A DNA stretch of 64,000 nt from Anthoceros angustus (Eukaryota; Streptophyta; Anthocerotopsida; Anthocerotales; Anthocerotaceae): assembly GCA_010909165.1 (NCBI GenBank), contig VJWM01000151.1:124001-188000 (forward strand), read 5' to 3'. Made by a program: the position numbers and the translations under genes. Below the pieces are notes generated by a model that was given only the letters and a program-made list of their open reading frames with translations, was not told where the DNA came from and did not search any database. This document shows, one piece after another, positions 58,801 to 64,000 of this stretch; position 1 is the first letter of the stretch, and every line of letters begins with the position of its first letter.

Positions 58801-59039
58801 GAACTTTTAACATCGAACATGTCTAACTCATAGTCACGATGTCTTGAAATTGTCAAAAGTGGCACTTCATCACGGAGCATATGTTTCATAATCGCCTATT
58901 TGAAAACAGCTTCGATCGTGCCTTATAAGAGGATCCATCTTTCACCTTCAATTTGAATACCCATTTACAAGATACCACCTTCCGAGGTAAGATTCCCATG
59001 TCCCATTTTTGATGAGTGAATCATACTCGGATTGTATAG

Positions 59040-60150
59040 CCTTTTCCACTCGGTGAAATGAAGAAGAAGATTATGTAGAAGAAGATTATGTAGAAGAAGA
59101 TGATGATGAGGGAATATTTCTAAAGAAGATGAAGAAGAAGATTATGTAGGATGAAGAAGGAAACTACTACAAGGAAAATGAAGAAGAAATCGATTATAAC
59201 GACAAGCATATTTTTAGTGAAGAACAAGAAGAAGAAGATTATGTAGAAGAAGATGAAGAAGAAGAAGATTATGTAGAAGAAGATTCTACATTTTACTCAA
59301 GACGAATATGAGGAGGACATTTCTACTCAAGAGGAAGAGGAAAAACATTGTTTATGTGATCAGAATGTTCTGTGATCGAGTCAGTCGTTGTTCTTGAGGA
59401 GAAGAGTTGAAAAAATGGTGACGTCTGGGGAGATAGGTAAACCTCCTCGAGGTGGACATGTGAAGTCTTTTTCATCAAATGATGAAGAAAAGAATATAAG
59501 ATTAATGCGAAATTAGGCTTTAATTCCTCGATGTATCCTAGCATGAGGAGCTTTTGGGCTGTCAAACTTGGATCTCTTTGTTAGGGATGAATGCATAGGC
59601 AATGCATAAGAAGATGTAGAATATGGTTTCGCCATAAGCTTCATAAGGAAGCCATTTATGTAGGCAACCTATTGCGAGATATGTCATAAGGGCTTAGATG
59701 AGGATAGTAGGAGGCTTGATGAAGCATGGATGAAATCATCTAAAGTCGTTCAAGCTCGGACAGTACATTTTTATAAACACAGAAGTTATGCCTATCCTCA
59801 TCGCAATAGGCTTGGAACTAGAGGAATGAATTTCATTGTCGAGCAGTCTTCAAGTCATATCTTTAAAAGCAATAGTCTTTGAGGAAAAACATTTTTTGCT
59901 TTAAGGATATAAGCAATGACAAATCTTGTCTTGTGTCATGAATGTGAAATATCACCACCTATAGAGGCTAAGGGCCCATGTATGTGTACAAGCTCAAGGA
60001 TTTGGAGGCACATGAGGAGCTTTTGGGCTTAGATTCTTGGATCTCTTTGTTAGGGATGAATGCATAGGATGATGAAGAAGAAGATGTAGAATATTTTGCT
60101 GAAGAGGGAATAACTATAAGGAAAATGAATATGAGGAGAACTTAGATATT
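59040..60150. other. Mosaic of EDY and copia sequence
   Basis: Scraps of the EDY gene (gaagattatgtagaagaag, gaaactactacaaggaaaatgaagaag, gacgaatatgaggaggacatttctactcaagag, gctgaagagggaataactataagg, gaggagaacttagatattttt) alternate with copia integrase sequence in blocks of 15-100 bp. Copia pieces themselves recur: aggcaacctattgcga at 59658 and 60160, aggagcttttgggct at 59545 and 60013. Confidence 0.75.
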
Positions 60151-60560
60151 TTTATAGAGGCAACCTATTGCGAATAATGATGATAAGAATTAGAGGATAG
60201 TGGCGAAGATGAAGCATGGATGAAATCATCTCACAAAGTCTTCAAGCGCTCCAAAACATGCTGTGTAAACAAGTAAGTTTGGACATTCATCCACGATAGG
60301 CTTGGAATCCTAGATGTGAATTCATTGTCGAGCACAGTCTTCATTTGTTTCTGTACATCTTTGAAAGGAATAGTCTTTAGAAACATTCACTTTTGCTTTA
60401 AGGATATAAGCAATGACAAATCTTGTCTTATCAAATGTAGAAAATGAATATGAAGGGCATATGGTGTACAAGCTCAAGGATTTGAGAAGAGGAGCTTTGT
60501 TCTTGAAGGCTGATGGCGTTTGGGCTAGCTTCACAGGTAATGGCAAGCTGATTTTCATCA
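59500..60560 (-). pseudogene. Copia integrase fragment, rearranged
   Basis: Minus-strand blocks: LELVHTHGPL, ASIGGDISHS and KTRFVIAYILKAK (start of the integrase core after the zinc finger, about 59885-60000 and again 60395-60440), then AYAFIPN, KRSKFDSPKAP (the KRSKLDSKS motif of the C-terminal part) and RGGLPISPDV near 59440-59580. The DDE residues cannot be traced with confidence. Parts are present twice, and EDY scraps are inserted. Confidence 0.6.
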
Positions 60561-61100
60561 TTTACAGTCACTTGGTGCTCAAAGCATGAGGGTGACCTAA
60601 GCTTGCCATAACTTGCCTTTTCTTCACCGCTTGTACCGTCGCACGGGAAGATAAATTGGCTTTGGCATGACTAAGGTGAGTGTCTTGGTGAAGAGGTCAT
60701 GGTCCGATGACCCATAAGCTAATCGATGATCAAAAGCATCTATAATCCTACATTAAATGAATAAGATATGAGTATTATTATCCATGTTCAACTTCCTAGA
60801 TTAGATTCCTTGTCATTTTAAATGGTACGCTGTGAGGAGAAGTGTAATGGAAGGGCTGGAAACCTCACATCCTTGACACGAGACACTTATCTCCACCTAA
60901 AACAAAGCGATCTTTGACTAGTTGTATGGCAATAATTTCTATATATCAAATTTTATATTTTTGTATCGAACCACTACTGTAGGTTTCCTTGTGTATTTGA
61001 TAGACAATTAGGGTTAAAGAGGGTGAATAAACTTCTGCCCTATTAGGTGAAGGAGCCTTGTTTGTCACCACAACATGTATGCGAGAAGGGAGTTAGCCTC
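60560..61100. other. Copia interior without a recognised domain
   Basis: This lies between gag and integrase, where protease would be expected. A minus reading HQVTVNDENQLAITCEA fits the style of copia pre-integrase sequence, but no protease DSGA motif was seen. At about 60938-60965, atatatcaaattttatatttttgtat is a scrap of array segment e. Confidence 0.4.
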
Positions 61101-61101
61101 C

Positions 61102-61610
61102 TTAGGTACTCCAGCTTACGACACTCGTTCTCCCAATGACACAATTTGGCACGATGCACTCTTCTTGGCTCCTAGTAGCTTTTGAGGCGTAGCACCAGAT
61201 ATTGTATTTAGGTTGGGCTTGCTTTCCTTTGTTGTTGGTGTATAAGGTGCGCTTGACCTTGTTGATCCTCTTGTAGCTTCCTCCGGAGAGAGCTCCCTTC
61301 TCGAAATGTCGTTTGGGGCAATGTGACATTTGCAGCCTTTGCAATCTTCTTTCCTTGAAGTTGTGAGGCATTATAAGATGTCACAAAGTGTGACCACGAG
61401 TCGGTAGGGACATTACAAAATATGAGCATGTCTTGTTGGTTCTGTGTTGCACTCGATTGGACACCAAAGATCTAAAGTATCCAAGGTGTTTCTCGATTGT
61501 ATCCCCATCTCTCATTTTGCGTTTGAAGATTGCGGATTCGCCATCGACATGTTGTGTTAACTGAGCATCCGTTAAAGATATCTCAAACGGTTTTGTGTTT
61601 CTTAACATCA
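61102..61610 (-). pseudogene. Copia gag fragment
   Basis: Minus-strand reading FKRKMRDGDTIEKHLGYFRSL is the typical copia gag (UBN2-type) stretch LxxxKMxEGxSVxEHIxxFxxL. FVMSLPTRGHTL and VPTDSWSHFVTSYNASQLQ follow (the LLxSLPxSYxxFxxxL segment). CYASKATRSQEEC may be the zinc knuckle CxxCxxxGHxxxxC with one cysteine and the GH lost. Gag forms the particle shell; this copy is frame-broken. Confidence 0.6.
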
Positions 61611-62680
61611 GGTTAGACCACTCCTGATGTCTTCACTCATCCTTGAGTGTCCAAGTATCCGCAACTCTTTGAGAATAAATCAATGCATATATATTTTATC
61701 TTCACCCTTCACCACTCTCCAAATTATGTTGCAATTCACTTCATGACCCATATTGTAGTCTAAAAATGTCCTTTCCTTGAATACATCAATAAAATTGTTT
61801 TCATGTCTAGGACGAGTCCTTCAAAAGTTAGGAGCTTATTTTTTGTAATGCACTATCGACCTATCCTGCATCACTGATGATTCAACAATGAGTTGGGTAA
61901 GATGCTATTGTCGCATCTAGGTATGTCAATGAAATACAAAAGGGTTAGGTCGAAATCACCAAAGATAATGCATATTGACTCTTTCAATTTTCTACATTTC
62001 CTACTATCTATTGAAAGCGTATTAGAACAAGATGGGCACGATTTGAGTATTAAACATGTGAAAACTATCTTTTTGCTTGCTTTCTTACATATTAGATTGC
62101 TTTGCAAATGCACAACAAAATAAGTAGTTTAAAATAGTGCTCTATCTTTCTATAATGTCCTAACACTAGATCTGAAGCAAGCTGATTGAAATCTCAAGAC
62201 ATCAATGATCAATCCTCATCAATCAATTGTGTAACACTTGTGTGGTGTGACATGTGGTTAAAACTCATGACCATTGCCATCAAATCTTTTCACCATTTCG
62301 ATTGATTAATTTCTAGGTAAATGCAATAATTAAATAGGTTTCAATTATAGTATTGAAAGACTCTAATTCCAAAACAAGTATAGGTTGATCTTTTGTAATC
62401 ATCCATTCTTGGGTGAGTTGATGGAAATTCCCACATTGTGCTTTTACTTGCCTTCCCGCTTGGCGTGGAACTCTTCCGCCATTCTTTACCATCCATAGAT
62501 TAGCCATGTGGCAACATTTTATGTTTTCCAATGCTTCAAGAAGCATATTGTAATTTCTATATGTTTTTATAAAGAATTTTTGCCTCTTTACATTATTATG
62601 ACATATCAATAAAGAATTTTCCGCTCTCTAAGTAATACTTAAGCAAATTTCTAAATAAAGTCAAGAAAGCAAATCACCTA
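61611..62680. other. Spacer 5' of the copia gag fragment
   Basis: No recognised domain. ORFs at 61871-62113 and 62313-62609 on minus are AT-rich and unassigned. This may contain the copia leader and 5' LTR, but no LTR ends or tRNA-binding site were identified. Confidence 0.4.
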
Positions 62681-63018
62681 TGTTTCTTTTTGGTTGAAAT
62701 TTTCTATCCATTAGAAGCTATTTTATCAAGAAACAACATAAAAATGTCATGCACATCTACATATGCAATAATAAAAATGATCACTTTCCTCCTCATCAAC
62801 AACTACATACCATTACGAAATATGGAAATGGTGTAGACCAATTACATTATAATTACATTATAATAAATATGTTCATAAGAATGAATGATGAATACTACTT
62901 TCTAACTTTGAAAGACATAACTCTTCATAAGCTAACCTTTGAAAAGATATTGATAATCTATATACACACCACATATATCTAGGTAATATCGACCTAATGA
63001 GTCAACACCTATTATTAA
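62680..63018. other. Interleaved mosaic of segment h and the 54775 insert
   Basis: The order is cacctatgtttctttttggttg (h); unrelated; aataataaaaatgatcactttcctcctcatcaacaact (h); gaaatatggaaatggtgtagacc... (54775 insert); gctaacctttgaaaagatattgataat (h); ctatatacacaccacatatatctagg... (insert); then segment a. Both parents keep their own order, so the region reads like two sequences shuffled together. Confidence 0.75.
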
Positions 63019-64000
63019 TAGTTTAGGTACTTGAAATAAATGAAAGTAAAATCTTGCTTGGTAGGCCTCGTTGCATTCACACACAAATTAGCAATACTTT
63101 CATCATTCGCGGTACACTTGAAGATAACCTTGAGTTATTCATGGAGTGTGCAACGCAAAAGTTTGGGTCCCTTTGTCATTTTGATCCGATTCGGTTCATT
63201 TTGGTTCAATCTTTATTCAAAGTGATCGGTGAGTAAGTGAGTGTTTCTTCTTGAGCCATCCAGAAAGTTAGGGACAAGGGTAGGAATTTGGAAGTTTCTC
63301 AAGCCTAGATAGATGAGCGGGTAGGGTAGAATCTTGCCCCATAGACTATATGTGCAAAGGGAATTAGTGATTGATTTGGAACCCCTAGTTTAAGTAGCAT
63401 AAAATAGGAATGTATGTTTCGGAGCGTGCTTAAAGGCGGCCGCTTGGAAGTTCTGGGCACATAGTTGGAAGGAGCTAGGAGCTGCAAGGAGTGTCTTTGG
63501 AAGTAGCACGGGCTAATTGTAAGGCATGCAAGTTGGAAGAGGGCGGCGTTGTCGTGGGTGTGCGAGGCAAGAGCTCAACTTTTGGAGCTAAGGTGTGGAG
63601 AAGCCAAGATAGAGTCATCACGGAAGTTGGGATTTTGGGAGAAATTTGTGCCTTGTGAGCCGTGAGGCCATGAACTGGAGCTTGTGATTAGTGGAACTTA
63701 GGAGGTGATGACCTTGCAATGTGAGAAGTGGAGTCTGGTTGTGGGCTACGAAGGGTGTGAATTGTGAAGAAGGCAAGCCTTTGCCTTTTGCTCGCACAAC
63801 CAAGCTGGCGGAATTGACATGATTACGAGGTGTGGTCTGCAAATGCTAGGAGGGGCCTAGGTCTTGTTTGGCAAGCACGCTTATGTGAGCTTTGGGGATC
63901 CGGCAACATGGTGAAGGAATCGCGATGGGGATTCACTTGAGGAAGGCGAAATTTGTATTTGGGCTGCAAGCAAATGTGAAAGGGGCCATCGTGGTGGCCG
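63019..64000 (+). repeat. Next array unit, cut by window end
   Basis: From tagtttaggtacttgaaataaatg onward this is segment a with the usual small indels. It reaches the equivalent of about position 14700 of unit 1, so the array continues beyond the window. Confidence 0.9.

Larger units (their letters stand above)
57691..62000 (-). mobile_element. Degenerate Ty1/copia retrotransposon
   Basis: Minus-strand blocks appear in the copia order gag - integrase - RT - RNase H reading from high to low coordinates. This order, with integrase before RT, separates copia from gypsy. Every domain has stops and frameshifts. The element is disturbed by internal duplication and by array-derived scraps at about 59040-60150 and 60930-60965. 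No LTR pair, primer-binding site or protease motif was recognised. Confidence 0.7.

Noticed and set aside
1-64000. tRNA, rRNA or other structured RNA genes
   Set aside because: No stretch with recognised tRNA box A/B pairing or rRNA motifs was noticed by eye; a covariance-model scan could not be run.

Overview
The window looks like nuclear DNA of a land plant. It carries GT-AG introns inside protein-coding blocks, an L-type lectin receptor-kinase-like relic, a replication factor C large-subunit relic, a secreted SMP-30/gluconolactonase-like gene, and fragments of both Ty1/copia and Ty3/gypsy retrotransposons. No bacterial or organellar signature was seen, and the plant lineage cannot be named from sequence alone. 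Most single-base frameshifts below could be biological or assembly error. The inter-copy comparison described in the findings suggests part of the consensus is error-prone.

Layout. Positions 1-3470 hold diverged relatives of two segments that recur later: segment g at 1-600, and a founder-like gene at 2210-3470 with an Alba-like N-terminus and a long Glu/Asp/Tyr-rich tail. That gene has a TATA box and seven 20-bp repeats upstream. Positions 3500-13650 are lower-copy sequence: a gypsy integrase scrap, the lectin receptor-kinase pseudogene (5067-6812), an RFC1 relic (7488-8755) and a six-exon SMP-30-like gene that assembles without a stop (9180-10915).

From 13651 to 54539 the window is a head-to-tail array of five units. 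Raw lengths range from 6.6 to 9.6 kb, but once internal tandem duplications are subtracted every unit is about 6.58-6.66 kb. In + order a unit contains: segment a (no recognised coding); b, a gypsy integrase zinc-finger remnant on the minus strand; c, with a G-box and TATA-like motif; d, a decayed copy of the Alba-like/EDY gene with a variable GAA-rich tract; e; f; g; and h, which together with g carries an unidentified minus-strand ORF family. A new unit resumes at about 63020 and runs off the right edge.

Between 54765 and 63020 the array is interrupted by duplicated b/c sequence and by a degenerate minus-strand Ty1/copia element (RNase H, RT, integrase and gag recognisable in order). In places copia sequence is interleaved with 20-100 bp scraps of array sequence.

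The genes do not form a pathway. The coherent story is a locus where an Alba-like/EDY gene, a second unidentified gene and a gypsy fragment were fused into one amplification unit and multiplied, with repeated secondary duplication at short microhomologies. No RNA gene or CRISPR array was recognised.
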